The notes beneath the pieces are model-generated. The model saw only the letters and a program-made list of their open reading frames with translations. It ran no database searches and had not been told where the DNA came from. 64,000 nt of DNA from Ceratothoa steindachneri (lineage: Eukaryota; Arthropoda; Malacostraca; Isopoda; Cymothoidae). A program made the translations under genes and the position numbers. This document shows, one piece after another, positions 44,905-58,250 of the stretch; within the stretch, counting starts at the first letter, position 1; every line of letters begins with the position of its first letter. Where the stretch lies: the NCBI GenBank assembly GCA_963969495.1, contig OZ018330.1:50117706-50181705 (forward strand). The letters are read 5' to 3'.

Positions 44905-45500
44905 CCACGTAAGATTCTCACGTGTGTTTGGTAAGATGTGAATTGCATAATCCAACTTGAACCTCTTATTTCAAATCAGACTATCAACAATGAACTTTAC
45001 TGTTCTCAGTTAAACATTTATATGCAGTACTTGAAGAGACAAGGCGAGCATTAATCATTTGAAGAACAGAGCTCTTTCATCAAAACAACGCACGGCCTCA
45101 TATCGCAAGAGATGCCCTACAAAAGCTTAATAAAGTAGACTGCTGTTTATCTCGCGCTACGCGCGCGATGTGTGTGTGGTCAATGGTCATGCATTACGTT
45201 TAGGTAGCACAAGTCCGAAACACTTGACCAGCGCTGGATGCTTTCGAATAATTTCACCTTGAATTCTTCGTAATTGTGCGACGTATACTTCACATTTTCG
45301 TCTTTAACCAATCAAATTAGGATTAAAAGATTCTTTGATAAAGACGTACTCGAAAAGAGACACCAATATCTTTTTGCTTCAAAGCCTGAGTTATATTTGT
45401 GGTATATAAAAACTTTTATTTTGTTGGTAAAAGATCTCCGAAACGGAGAGAAACGACTCGTATTTTGTATGAGGTAACCAAAAAGTTCGTGAATTTTCGT
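44905..45500 (+). pseudogene. mariner-type transposase relic 2
   Basis: Plus strand. A frame with RKILTCVW-stop-DVNCIIQLELL (first catalytic Asp, about 44945), then QTINNELYCSQLN, and after a shift LFHQNNARPHIARDALQKLN (45070-45130), where the consensus HQDNARPH has lost its catalytic Asp (Asn here). The C-terminal part is weak (a segment FASKPELYLW near 45390). Past the end, AAAAGTTCGTGAATTTTCG (45480-45500) resembles a mariner terminal repeat. Inactive. Confidence 0.75.
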
Positions 45501-46229
45501 TTCTTTCTTGTTATGTTAAAAAAACGAGCTAACCTTTGGGTTACGTGATCTATGGAATGAGAGGATATAAATTGATATCGGGGCAACTTATTGGTTTTTG
45601 ATATGGAACATTCGAAAAGTTAGACTTAAGCCTCGTGAGTGAGATTTAGTCAGGCAGTTTCAGATATTATAATATATGTTTGCATGAACACATATCCTTG
45701 TAATTATGAGGTCTACAGCTACGTAAATTTGGTTGATTTATTTAGTATATGACGCAAATGGTATAATGAAATTGTCAGGAAAACGAAAAAAATATATTAA
45801 AAAATGAAAGAGATTAAGCATTTTTCTATTACTGAAGGTTTATTTTCTCGAATAAATGATATTTATCGGACACAACTGTATAAAATCCTGTATAAGATGT
45901 TTTACAAAAAAAAGCGGGGAAAGGAAAAGATTGTACAGTATGAGAAATGTATTAAGAGATCTGATTGATATCATTTCCACTAAGGTACGATCTGTCTCCA
46001 TGGCTACCCTGTCCACAGATGTTTGCCATATTTGAAAAATGTTGAAAACATTTGATTCACTGTAAGAGTTTGAGATTTAAACTTTTACAGTATAAATTTG
46101 ACGGAATATACAGATGAATATGATGGAAGCTAGCTGCTGTTATTCAGACAAGCTCCCAATTCAGCCACACATTAAAGATTACTAAAAGTCCTGTTGCTGT
46201 TTATGGCATGTAATAAAACTAACTAAAGT
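45501..46229. other. no recognised gene
   Basis: AT-rich DNA without motifs I recognise. Confidence 0.45.
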
Positions 46230-46960
46230 AGATCGAAGCCAGGTTAACAGAACCGAGAGGAGCAGTGATTAACGGAGTCATGAAAATGGCCAAGCGTAAC
46301 CAGTGGTGTCCCGCTAGGGGCTCTTTTGGTTCCTTTACTCTTTATTACATACTTGTGTTAATGATACGATGCCAAGCTGGTGGATATCATATCTAAATTT
46401 ATAAACAACACACATATAGGTGAAAAGTAGCTAAAGATGTAGACAGAATAAAGCTTTAAACCAATATTGACCAACTTACTGAGTGGTCATTTTAATAACA
46501 AATGAAAGTCGCGCAGAGAAATGTTAAATTGAATCTACAAACAAGGAATACAATTATACCATGTTTGGTCAGCGTTACAAAAAAGGATGAAGTGAGAAAG
46601 ATTTGGGTGTTATAGTTAGCAAGCATTTGATATTTACAGAGTTGTTTGTGGAGATTTCAGCAAAAGTTAACAAAATGTTCGGGTTGTTTACAGAAATTGA
46701 ATTCATACTGTAAATCGAAGCATATAATTAAACATCTTTATGGATCTTTGGTTTGCCTTCACTTGAATTATGCTATTCAATTTGAGTCTCCATTTCTGAG
46801 AAATGATGTTAGAATGTTAGGAGTCAATCATGATACCGAAGTCAGAAGGAAATGGACTTGTAAATACTGGGAACACGACGTTTGAAATCAAATCTTAATC
46901 CAGGTGTTCGAAATGTGGAAAAGTTTCGATGTTAGAATGCAAACATCCTTTCATTGAAAT
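46230..46960 (+). pseudogene. degenerate CR1-like RT fragment (copy F)
   Basis: Eroded RT region: a remnant of the GVPQGS..GPLLF motif near 46298-46345, TNIDQLTEWS (46465-46495), a KDEVRKIWVL/DLGV-like segment near 46590, and a C-terminal part KLTKCSGCLQKLNSYCKSK then YGSLVCLHLNYAIQFESPFL (46735-46800), matching LYNSLVRPHLEYAVQFWSP of the better copies. Frames shift often. Confidence 0.7.
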
Positions 46961-48321
46961 TCAAGGCCACAACTAATAGCAATGGATGCACACTACGCCC
47001 TCCAAGATTTAAGACTGATGTCCCCGAAGACCTTCTTTAGTTACAATGTAAATTTTTTAATTGGTTTTCGTCCGGAATTATTAACATCCCGGATAATTTT
47101 AATACTCAACTTAACATCCACTTCTGTAGGTTGATCATCGGCATTAAATGAATGAGGGCCTTGCGAAAACCCTTTGATCTTCCTTACCTCAAACTTCTTA
47201 TAGTTGTATATTTAAATGAGATCATTTACAAAAAAAATAAAAAATAAATAATATGTAAAAAAGAATAGTCGAATTTGCCGAACAAAAAAAACCTAAATTC
47301 CTTCTTCAAAATAAAAAAACAAAAGAAAATATGGATCAGACAAAATACAAGAAATGAAATCAATTATATACAATTCAACGGTAAATATCAAATATTTTGG
47401 CACAGATAGTGATTAGAGTCTAGGAAATAGAAGAGTAAAGTAGATTTAATTCAAGAGAGACAAAATCTTGAAAAAAAGGACACCCAAGCATAAAGAATCC
47501 TCATAACAACTTAAAAAAAAGATAAAATCGGACCATCAAACAGGTTTTACGAGCTTAATCAGGAACTCGCGTCAATATATAATAGATAGGTAGATTACGA
47601 AATTCAACTAAACCAAATGGAATTAAGTTTTCTTTAAGAGTAAAAGATTCATAGATACTTAAAAGGCTTTTAGGTAGGGGATAAAAAATGAAGACAGGGT
47701 GATAAAAGAAATTACTCGGAGTAATAGCGCAATAGCAACGTGGACGTATTACGCAAAAAAAGGCAGTATGGATAGATCAGTAAGGAAACAAATGGAGGTA
47801 AACTAAGTGAAAATAGTGGAATATGTAAAAAGCCGCAGGTCCTGTAAACAGTGGGGCTATGAGGGGGAACAGCTACGGGGCCTGTGGATGTGAAACCATA
47901 CCAGTGTCTGTTTAATTACGGATACTCAGGCCGAGAGTTGGGGCCGCTCCTTTGAGTACCAGGTCGAGCAGTCTACCTCCTCTTGTGAGGCGACACAACA
48001 AAAGGAGGTCGGAGAAATTATTAAGAGCTGCATCGGCGAAGAACGCCACTTTGAAAGCAAATCTAACAAAAATACAATGGAAAAGAGAACTAAAAAGGAT
48101 GAAACTAAACAATCGGCAGGGAGCAAATAAGACTAAAAGACAAGGGTAAGAATAAACCATCAAGGGAAAAAAATATAAAGATGGTGAGGAAATATATATA
48201 AAAAATTACGAACACAAGGGAAAGAAAGACAGAAAATCTGTATCTGTATCACGCTCGATTTGCTCCTGCGGCCACAACGTTGTTCGCTCGTAACTAACGG
48301 TCAGTCACAAGTGCGCGTAAA
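46961..48321. other. no recognised gene
   Basis: AT- and A-rich DNA, with a more GC-balanced patch at 47840-48130. Open frames there show no motif I know. Confidence 0.45.
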
Positions 48322-50925
48322 CTGGATGGTTTATTTGGATGGTTTACTTGGATGGTTTATTCGGATGGTTTATTTGATGGTTTATTTGGATGGTTTATTT
48401 GATGGTTTATTTGGATGGTTTATTTGTATGGTTTATTTGATGGTTTATTTGATGGTTTATTTGGATGGTTTATTTGATGGTTTATTTGGATGGTTTATTT
48501 GGATGGTTTATTTGATGGTTTATTTGGATGGTTTATTTGTATGGTTTATTTGATGGTTTATTTGATGGTTTATTTGGATGGTTTATTTGATGGTTTATTT
48601 GGATGGTTTATTTGATGGTTTATTCGGATGGTTTATTTGATGGTTTATTTGGATGGTTTATTTGGATGGTTTATTTGGATGGTTTATTTGATGGTTTATT
48701 CGGATGGTTTATTTGATGGTTTATTTGGATGGTTTATTTGGATGGTTTACTTGGATGGTTTATTCGGATGGTTTATTTGATGGTTTATTTGGATGGTTTA
48801 TTTGATGGTTTATTTGGATGGTTTATTTGTATGGTTTATTTGATGGTTTATTTGATGGTTTATTTGGATGGTTTATTTGATGGTTTATTTGGATGGTTTA
48901 TTTGGATGGTTTATTTGATGGTTTATTTGATGGTTTATTTAAATGGTTTATTTGGATGGTTTATTTGATGGTTTATTTGATGGTTTATTTGGATGGTTTA
49001 TTTGGATGGTTTATTTGATGGTTTATTTGATGGTTTATTTGGATGGTTTATTTGGATGGTTTATTTGGATGGTTTATTCGGATGGTTTATTTGGATGGTT
49101 TATTTGATGGTTTATTTGATGGTTTATTTGATGGTTGATTTGATGGTTTATTTGGATGGTTTATTTGATGGTTTATTTGGATGGTTTATTTGATGGTTTA
49201 TTTGGATGGTTTATTTGATGGTTTATTCGGATGGTTTATTTGATGGTTTATTTGGATGGTTTATTTGGATGGTTTATTTGTATGGTTTATTTGATGGTTT
49301 ATTTGATGGTTTATTTGGATGGTTTATTTGGATGGTTTATTTGATGGTTTATTTGGATGGTTTATTTGGATGGTTTATTTGGATGGTTTATTTGGATGGT
49401 TTATTTGTATGGTTTATTTGATGGTTTATTTGGATGGTTTATTTGGATGGTTTATTTGGATGGTTTATTTGGATGGTTTATTTGATGGTTTATTTGATGG
49501 TTTATTTGGATGGTTTATTTGATGGTTTATTCGGATGGTTTATTTGATGGTTTATTTGGATAGTTTATTTGGATGGTTTATTTGATGGTTTATTTGATGG
49601 TTTATTTGATGGTTTATTCGGATGGTTTATTTGATGGTTTATTTGGATGGTTTATTTGATGGTTTATTCGGATGGTTTATTTGGATAGTTTATTTGGATG
49701 GTTTACTTGGATGGTTTATTTGGATGGTTTATTTGGATGGTTTATTTGGATGGCTTATTTGGATGGTTTATTTGATGGTTTATTTGATGGTTTATTTGGA
49801 TGGTTTACTTGGATGGTTTATTTGATGGTTTATTTGGATGGTTTATTTGGATGGTTTATTTGATGGTTTATTTGGATGGTTTATTTGATGGTTTATTTGA
49901 TGGTTTATTTGGATGGTCTATTTGGATGGTTTATTTAATGGTTTATTGGGATGGTTTATTTGGATGGTTTATTTGGATGGTTTATTTGATGGTTTATTTG
50001 ATGGTTTATTTGATGGTTTATTTGGATGGTTTATTTGATGGTTTATTTGATGGTTTATTTGAATGGTTTATTTGATGGTTTATTTGGATGGTCTATTTGG
50101 ATAGTTTATTTGATGGTTTATTTGGATGGTTTACTTGGATCGTTTATTTGGATGGTTTATTTGGATGGTTTATTTGGATGGTTTATTTGATGGTTTATTT
50201 GGATGGTTTATTTGATAGTTTATTTGGATGGTTTATTTGGATGGTTTATTTGATGGTTTATTTGATGGTTTATTTGATGGTTTATTTGGCTGGTTTATTT
50301 GGCTGGTTTATTTGGATGGTTTATTTGGATGGTTAATTTTGATTGTTTACTTGGATGGTTTATTTGGATGGTTTATTTGGATGGTTTATTTGGATGGTTT
50401 ATTTGATGGTTTATTGGATGGTTTATTTGATGGTTTATTTGGATGGTTTATTTGATGGTTTATTTGATGGTTTATTTGGATGGTTTATTTGATGGTTTAT
50501 TTGGATGGTTCATTTGATGGTTTATTTGGTTGGTTTATTTGATGGTTTATTTGGATGGTTTATTTGGAGGTTTATTTGATGGTTTATTTGGATGGTTTAT
50601 TTGATGGTTTATTTGATAGTTTATTTGGATGGTTTATTTGGATGGTTTATTTGGATGGTTTATTTGATGTTTTATTTGATGGTTTATTTTGATGGTTTAT
50701 TTGGATGGTTTATTTGGATGGTTTATTTGGATGGTTTATTTGGATGGTTTATTTGGATGGTTAATTTGGATGGTTTACTTGGATGGTTTATTTGGATGGT
50801 TTATTTGGATGGTTTATTTGATGGTTTATTTGGATGGTTTATTTTATGGTTTATTTGATGGTTTATTTGGATGGTCTATTTGATGGTCTATTTGGATGGT
50901 TTATTTAGATGGTTTATTTAATCCC
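48322..50925. repeat. 12/13-bp minisatellite, about 200 units
   Basis: The array consists of two alternating unit lengths, GATGGTTTATTT (12 bp) and GGATGGTTTATTT (13 bp), with few point changes (TTTAC, TTCG, TTTGTATGG variants). A variant-marked block beginning near 48341 recurs near 48744, an offset of 403 bp, so higher-order duplication is present. Plus-strand frames are open because the unit is low in stops (peptides such as MVYLDGLFGWFI), but frames change with every 12/13 switch and I do not regard them as genes. Confidence 0.97.
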
Positions 50926-51374
50926 CAAATACTTTTCACCATCCGCAAACTCTTCAACATTTAGGGAAATGGAAAACAGGTGGATGCCATTTTCGATAGA
51001 CCTTATTTCTTAATGTTTTTTCGAATTAAGAAATGTAACCTATCAAAGATCAAGGCCCATCTTTTTTTTGGGGGGGGGAGGGGGTGTCACCCTGTAATAG
51101 GCGAAACACTAATAAATAATCCTTTGAGTGAGGCAAGATCGACAATGCATTATGATCCCTACATTGATACTTTTCCTTCTATTTTGTCATACCACACATC
51201 ATTATTCACATTTCACTTAAAACAAGGTCAACGGACCTAAGTCGCGTGCTTTCAATTATTCTGACTTATGACCTTACGACCTTCAAAACTTTCAACGGGT
51301 GGGGCAATCCGACCAATAGTTTTTTTCTTTGAATAATTTTCAGACTAACCTTGGGGGGACCATGGCAATTATAT
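50926..51374. other. no recognised gene
   Basis: Unique sequence between two minisatellites. A G homopolymer lies near 51071-51078. The 86-residue frame at 50980-51240 matches nothing I know. Confidence 0.45.
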
Positions 51375-51924
51375 CACGTTTCTAGCAAATTTCTACCTTT
51401 GGCGAGTGTTTGCCGCACGTTTCTAGCAAATTTTTACCTTCACCGAGTGTTTGCTGCACGTTTCTAGTAAATTCCTACCTTCAGCTAATGTTTGCCACAC
51501 GTTTCTAGCAAGTTTCTACCTTCAGCGAGTGTTTGCCAGATGTTTTTAGCAAATTTTCACCTTCAGCGAGTGTTTGCCACACGTTTCTAGCAAGTTTCTA
51601 CCTTCAGCTAGTGTTTGCCACACGTTTCTAGCAAGTTTCTACCTTCAGCGAGTGTTTGCTGCACGTTTCTAGTAAATTTCTACCTTCAGCGAGTGTTTGC
51701 CGCACGTTTCTAGTAAATTTCTACCTTCAGCGAGTGTTTGCCGCACGTTTCTAGCAAATTTCTACCTTCAGTGAGTCCTTGCCGTACGTTTCTAGAAAAT
51801 TTTTACCTTCAGCGAGTGTTCTCCGCTTATTTCTACTAAATTCCTAGCATCAGTGTGTGTTTGCACTTTTCTAGCAGATTTCTTACTTCAGCGGGTGTTC
51901 TCTGCACATTCTTAGCAAATGTTT
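51375..51924. repeat. 41-bp minisatellite, about 13 units
   Basis: The unit reads CACGTTTCTAGCAAATTTCT then ACCTTCAGCGAGTGTTTGCC and G (41 bp). The first units are the closest; later ones drift (AGTAAATTCC, CTTATTTCTAC). Confidence 0.95.
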
Positions 51925-52310
51925 ACCCCCAGAATGAAGCATAAGCCATAGTGGGGCCCGATACCAGCATGAGGTACAAACGATAGCGGGGCCTGACCAC
52001 CAGCATGAAGTACAAACGATAGAGGGGCTCAATCCAAGAATGAAGTACAAACGATAGCGTGGCCCGACCCTTAGCATCATATTTAAGTGATGATGGGGCC
52101 TGCCCCCAACATTACGTACAAACGACAGCGGTGTCCGATCCCAGCATGAGGTACAAGCGATAGTGGGGCCAGACCCCCAGCATGAGGTACAAACGATAGC
52201 GGCGCTCAATCCAAAAATGAAATGCAAGCCGTAGCGAAGCCTAATCCCAGCATGAGGCACAAGCGATAGCAGGGCCCGCCCGCAGAATCAGGTACAATCA
52301 ATAGTGGGCC
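51925..52310. repeat. 35-bp minisatellite, about 10 units
   Basis: The unit reads AGCATGAGGTACAAACGATA then GCGGGGCCTGACCCC (about 35 bp), starting right where the 41-bp array ends. Minus-strand frames over it are repeat artefacts (CTSCWGSGP-type peptides). Confidence 0.92.
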
Positions 52311-52841
52311 CCCTATCTCAGTTTTCTTAATAAAAACAGAGATATCTCTCACCATTGATGAATAGCAATGTGAAGTTCCACTCGAGAATATTTTCACCTC
52401 TTGGTCAAGTCTCATCATTGAGAAGCCCTCAAGTGTAACCCAGGGATTGAAATAACCGTACATCCACAATCCCCTCGCTTATATCTTCAAGTCAAGAAGC
52501 ATCGCCAAGCCCTCCCACTTACCTTGGGATAAACATCAGCTGTTATTCTCGAATAGCCTCAATCAACGTCTCCTTCGCTCTGATAGAGGGTCAGCTGTTT
52601 TTTCCAGCTCAGCCTCACGTCTGCAAAAAGGTTCCCGTACAACGCATCTCGAATCATCGGATCAAAGAGGTTCTCGTTCAAGGTCATCCAACGCCAGACT
52701 CCCTCTTAGTTAAACGTAAAAAGAATCCAAAATTTATTCATGTTCGTTAGTTACCATTCCGTACTAAAGTGAATTTTTGCGTCAACCATCGCGTAGTACT
52801 CATTGGTAGTACCATTTTTTATTTAGATCCTCTTATTATAG
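52311..52841. other. no recognised gene
   Basis: Unique DNA between the 35-bp array and the LTR element. A short inverted repeat TTTTCTTAATAAAAACAG lies near 52320. Confidence 0.45.
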
Positions 52842-53073
52842 AATTATTATATTTAAAGTTTTAAGATTTCCTTTTTTTATGTAATTAAAAGTATATTTTT
52901 GCCTTAGTTGTTTAATTAGCTCCTCGAAACGCTGCAAATGGCAATAGATATATAATATTACGAATCTCCCCTGGTTAAAGAAACAAAAGTAAAAATAAAG
53001 CACTCTTAGAGAAAAGTGGAACGGAGTTATTCATGTACGGAACAAACGTACATACATACTCAGCCGTATACCA
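52842..53073 (+). repeat. left long terminal repeat (candidate)
   Basis: Runs from ATTATATTTAAAGTTTTAAG to CAGCCGTATACCA. Contains CCTCGAAACGCTGCAAATG, ATATTACGAATCTCCCCTGG and AATAAAGCACTC, the last a possible poly(A) signal. Confidence 0.7.
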
Positions 53074-53396
53074 CGGCATTAAAATAAGTGTCAGGTTTTG
53101 GGGGTATTTAGAAGAACTCAATAATAGTTGATTGTGTTGTATCCCCTTGATTAGTAACAAATTTGTGCCTAAGCGTTCGAGGAAAATTAAACATAATAAG
53201 AGCATAAAGTTGGTCTATAATAAAGTTTTGTTAATTGATTGTGGTTAGCCCGTTAATAGTGTTAATTAGTTTTTGTGGTCTCCTAATTAACATAAAGTGT
53301 GGGTGGTAAGGTTGGGTTAGGCAGAGCGCTACGTGTTCTGTGGTTGCATAAATACCATTAGCGTACATCGGTGAGTTTTTGACGGACATAGGTAAA

Positions 53397-54130
53397 ATGT
53401 CGTCGTTTGAAAGGTTCCACCAACAAAGCCAAATTCTTGGACTAGCAGGCAAAGAACTAATTGCCTACATCCAGGAACAAGAAGATAGACAAGATGAAAG
53501 AGAAGAAAGAAGAGAAGCAAAAGAAAAAAAGAATACAGATTTCCGGAAAGAAAAACAAAAGAAAGAAGAAAACAGATGGAAAGAGAAGCCGAAGATAGAA
53601 AAATACAGATGGAAAGAGTAGCAAAAGAAATAAGAATACAGATGAAAAGAGAAGCAGAAGAAAGAAGAATACAGATGGAAAAACAAAAGAAAGAATAATA
53701 CAGTTGAAAAGAGAAGCAGAAGAAAGAAGAATATAAGATGAAAATAGAAGCAGAAGAAAGAAGAATACAGATGGAAATAAGCGCAGAAGAAATAAAAATA
53801 CAAATAGAAAGAATAACAAAAGAAAGAAGAATATAGATGGAAATAGAAGCCGAAGAAAGAAGAATAGGAGGGAAATAGAAGCAGAAGAAAGAAGAATACA
53901 GATGGAAAGAGAACAGGCGCAAGTTGAAAGAGAAGAGAGAGAGAGAGAACGAATACTCGCACATGAAAGGGCATTGAGCAAGGACTAGATGGAAGTCAAG
54001 GCAGTTTTATCCCGGCCTGGAGCTACGCAAGTACCTACGACGAAACCCCAGCATAATATTGTGACGATGGATGAAGAACGAACCATGGAAGCGTTATACC
54101 CATGTGAACCTCTTTAGGTTGGGAACACCG
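53397..54130 (+). pseudogene. gag-like N-terminal coiled-coil frame
   Basis: Starts MSSFERFHQQSQILGLAGKE (ATG at 53397 chosen because the FERF..GLxGKEL pattern is how many arthropod LTR-element gags begin; an upstream ATG at 53379 is in frame). A long charged coiled coil follows (QEDRQDEREERREAKEK). A stop at 53619 ends the first frame. After that the DNA is a decayed GAAGAAAGAAGAATACAGATGGAAA repeat, then a short segment EVKAVLSRPGATQV near 53990-54030. No capsid core or zinc knuckle was found. Confidence 0.55.
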
Positions 54131-54331
54131 TGTAGGTGGAGTCAAATAACGAGTATCCTCTACCTTCATTATCATTCCCCCAGGACGACCCGTCCACTGA
54201 GTTAGATTTAAACCTCCACCTTGGCCCGCTCAAAGATTCACTAGTGTACTCTCGAGTGATGGAAAAATTAAGTTCAGCCCCCATCCTTCGACTACCTAAT
54301 CCCCAAAAGAAGTTTGGAATCCGCATCATAA

Positions 54332-54564
54332 AATTAGTATATTTAAAGTTTTAAGATTTCATTTTTTTTAATTTAATTAAAAGTATATTTTTGCCTTAGT
54401 TATTTAATTTGATCCTCGAAACGCTGCAAATGTCAATAGATATATAATATTACGAATCTCCCCTGGTTAAAGAAATAAAAGTAAAAATAAAGCACTCTTA
54501 GAGAAAAGTGGACGGAGTTATTCATGTACGGAACAAACGTACATACATACTCGGCCGTATACCA
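54332..54564 (+). repeat. right long terminal repeat (candidate)
   Basis: Same content and order as 52842-53073, ending CGGCCGTATACCA. Differences are scattered substitutions and a few single-base indels. Confidence 0.7.
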
Positions 54565-55740
<1,176 letters not shown>

Positions 55741-56069
55741 CAAACATGAACTCTCCTAAGGTCTCTGAAGATGAAGAAAGACATGACAAATTAATGGCCA
55801 GAAATAGTTTACGTCTCTTCGTCCACAGTCGGGTAATTGGGTAACATTTTATTCTTAAAATATCCAATGTCTCACTGAGATCCTCGTCCGCCTTCGGTAA
55901 GCCATAATAGCGCTCCTCGTGAATGTTAAAAAATCAGTCTCATACGACAAGTTGAATATACAAGTTAAACCTTCCTTTAAATTTACTACGTTATACATAT
56001 ATGCAGTTATGAACATAATGTAATGGGAAGATCTCGTGTTTTTTATATCTCACTCTCATAATGGAAAGA
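55741..56069. other. no recognised gene
   Basis: Mostly AT-rich DNA with no motif I recognise. Confidence 0.4.
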
Positions 56070-56975
56070 TAATTTGGCTCAGCTAAAACCACATTCAAAT
56101 ACGGACGGAGAGCGTTTGATAGCCAATAAATGATAACTTGCTTCATCAAAGAGTCGATGAGCCGCCGCCACGCGACGATAAGGTATTGGATATTCATTTT
56201 GACCAGTGATGAAAATTTAGTTATAAAATGTACGTTGATAAAAATCATTGGGGAATAGTGATCATCTCATAATTTGTTTCGATATAAATATTCCTCGAAC
56301 TATTAAATAAAATTCTAAATCCAGACTTTAAATCTTGTAAATTTGCTCTCCTTAGAGATCGCTTTAAGGGTTGAAATGTCGCATTCTGGTAATTCACGCG
56401 AAATGTATGCGACACTTCAACAACCATTTTTTCCTCTAAATAATGAACTTGTGCGTCATAAACCTAGACGTTCTACTAAATTTATACAAGAGTCTTGAAT
56501 AAATATAGCGCCAGGAATGCATAAACGACGCTATAAACTCTCAAAGGCTAAATACAATGTCGAACGCAGGAATCGATAGGTTTTTTAGCGTGGTCTTGTA
56601 AAATGTAGCTTAAGGAGGGAGCTAAGAGGAATCACAAAAAAATAGCTTCTAAACGTAAGCTTAAGAGAGATTATAGATACGTTAATAATCGTAAACCGTT
56701 CAGGTTCATCGGCCTCCTGGAGGATTGTGAAGGTGTGCTAAATGACGAACCGACCCATGTAGAGAAGACATTATATGAAAAATTTTCAAACGTGTTTAGC
56801 GTGGAAGACATCAGTAATTTTCATACAATCCCAGAGGTAATTTATTTTGGTGAGGACAATACTCTTTCGGATATTCATAAACAAAATTCGAATTTTAAAG
56901 CAAAACTTCTTTGCAAAATTTTAATAAATTCATTAATGAAGGAATTGATTAACCAATTTGATTAATTAAGTTCTA
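56070..56975 (+). pseudogene. CR1-like LINE fragment (copy G)
   Basis: End of an endonuclease and start of an RT on the plus strand: QRVDEPPPRDDKVLDIHFD (compare VDEPTRGDNILDLVF, about 56145-56200), SLGNSDHLIICFDINIPRTI (catalytic SDH, about 56245-56305), then the linker KRKLKRDYRYVNNRKPFRF (about 56650-56705) and LYEKFSNVFSVEDIS (56773-56817), the equivalent of LLNDYFSSVFTEE. Frames shift repeatedly and the fragment ends before the RT palm. Confidence 0.75.
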
Positions 56976-57269
56976 AAAAATTAATATCACTTAAGAAGGC
57001 ATAGCGTTGTTTAAGCTGTTCCAAATTTGATGTCAGCTGTACAAAAATAACTGTTGGAAAGGCTTAGGCCTTTTGTAAGCAGCAGTAATGGTGGGGCCTT
57101 TTCTAAACAACCAATGCCTGGACTTTCTCAGCTAAACCTAGGCCTTCTTTATCTTATATTTTGTTAAAACACTTCGTTAGTGATGGCAGCAAGTGAAACA
57201 CACAAGGTCTATCATGCTTTATGAACCATGGACTCAGATATCAGGCCCAATCCCCTTTAACCCCCTCCC

Positions 57270-58250
57270 CTAAATAGTATTCATTTTACTTAATGAAATC
57301 GCCATCAGCCTCAATCGCGGCTTCCGAGCGGCATCGGAACCTATTGCAGTCATTCTCGACGGTCCCCCTTGTTTAACTGGGTGAAAACTGTGGTGGTCTT
57401 GGACCTAAGCTCCACTTTAGTGGTCTACCAGAACTCGTTGGTCTCCCCTTCTCTCTCAACCACGCTCTACACATAATAGTCCAGGAGGTTGCAGTCTGGG
57501 GCATTAGGAGGGCAGATGTTCCAGGTGATGTGATGGAAGAAATTGTCTAACAGCTAAGACTGGGTACCCCTGTTCGTGCGGCAGATGTACAGCCTTCCAG
57601 CAGTTACTCTGGATCCAGGACAACACTAACTTTTCCAGGAAATTTATGTAGCCCTCCCCATTAAAACTGAGGACATCTGGGAAGATAAACGGGAACAGAA
57701 CGTTGCTCTCGTTACTGACCATCCCAAACACCATGATGTGGGCGGGTAAGTTATTCTTCAAGGCTCTCGGTGTATCTTTAGGGGAGACAGCGAGTGAGCG
57801 GTGGTTTTACAAGTTTACCACCAGGTCTTCTTATCGTCTGAAAAGAACCAAACATGTCAGGGTTTGTTCGCAAGCTTCACACCACCTTCTTTCCGCTTGT
57901 CCTTCATCTTCTGCGATAGAAGCTGGCCTTTTATCATCTTCTTTTAGCAAGGGCGGATGTTCTCATTAACTTACTGCCTGATGAGAGATCCTGACACTTC
58001 CTTATTCCTGGCTACGCACATCATTGACTTGCTGGGATCATTTATAATGATGGCCTGGATCCATGCGACAAAGCTGGAGGTTCTTTTCATATCAGAACGC
58101 TTAGAGTCAGGTTTGCGAGCCACCGTACCCTGGTAGTCACAGCCTGATTCATCTAACACTTTTCTGATCATTTACACCATCTCTAGATTACCACTCAAAC
58201 ACTCGGAAATCTTCGCATTTGAGGTCCCGGCATGAATTCCAAGTAGCGCA
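57270..58250 (-). pseudogene. mariner-type transposase relic 3
   Basis: Minus strand: N-terminal part with KRTSSFVAWIQAIIINDPSK and VARNKEVSGSLIRQ (58090-57975), FSDDKKTWW with the first catalytic Asp (about 57835), NLPAHIMVFGMVSNESN (57755-57705), FIFPDVLSFNGEGYINFLEK, then a deletion that removes the second catalytic motif (WQQDSAPCH-type), and PPNAPDCNLLDYYV with the third Asp (about 57520-57480). Stops and shifts are frequent. It differs from relics 1 and 2 in motif wording, so it is a separate mariner lineage. Confidence 0.82.

Larger units (their letters stand above)
52842..54564 (+). mobile_element. internally deleted LTR retroelement
   Basis: Two direct repeats of about 232 bp (52842-53073 and 54332-54564) are about 95% alike by eye and enclose roughly 1.26 kb. 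The inside has a gag-like N-terminal frame but no protease, RT, RNase H or integrase. This is the layout of a non-autonomous or deleted Gypsy/BEL-like element. The repeat edges do not show a clear TG..CA, and I saw no convincing primer-binding site or target duplication, so the LTR reading rests on the repeat plus gag arrangement. Confidence 0.7.

Noticed and set aside
47912..48163. Overlapping frames near 48 kb
   Set aside because: Three frames on both strands cover the same GC-balanced patch; no recognisable domain or splice context supports any of them.
48322..50925. Repetitive membrane-type protein (MVYLDGLFGWFI repeats)
   Set aside because: The reading frame changes with each 12/13-bp switch and no start context or flanking coding sequence exists; it is a minisatellite artefact.
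51375..52310. CRISPR-like array
   Set aside because: The repeats are contiguous with no unique spacers and the sequence is clearly eukaryotic; these are minisatellites.
53457..53981. Long Phe/Ser-rich minus-strand frames
   Set aside because: They are antisense shadows of the GAAGAAAGAAGAATACAGATGG-type repeat in the gag-like region.
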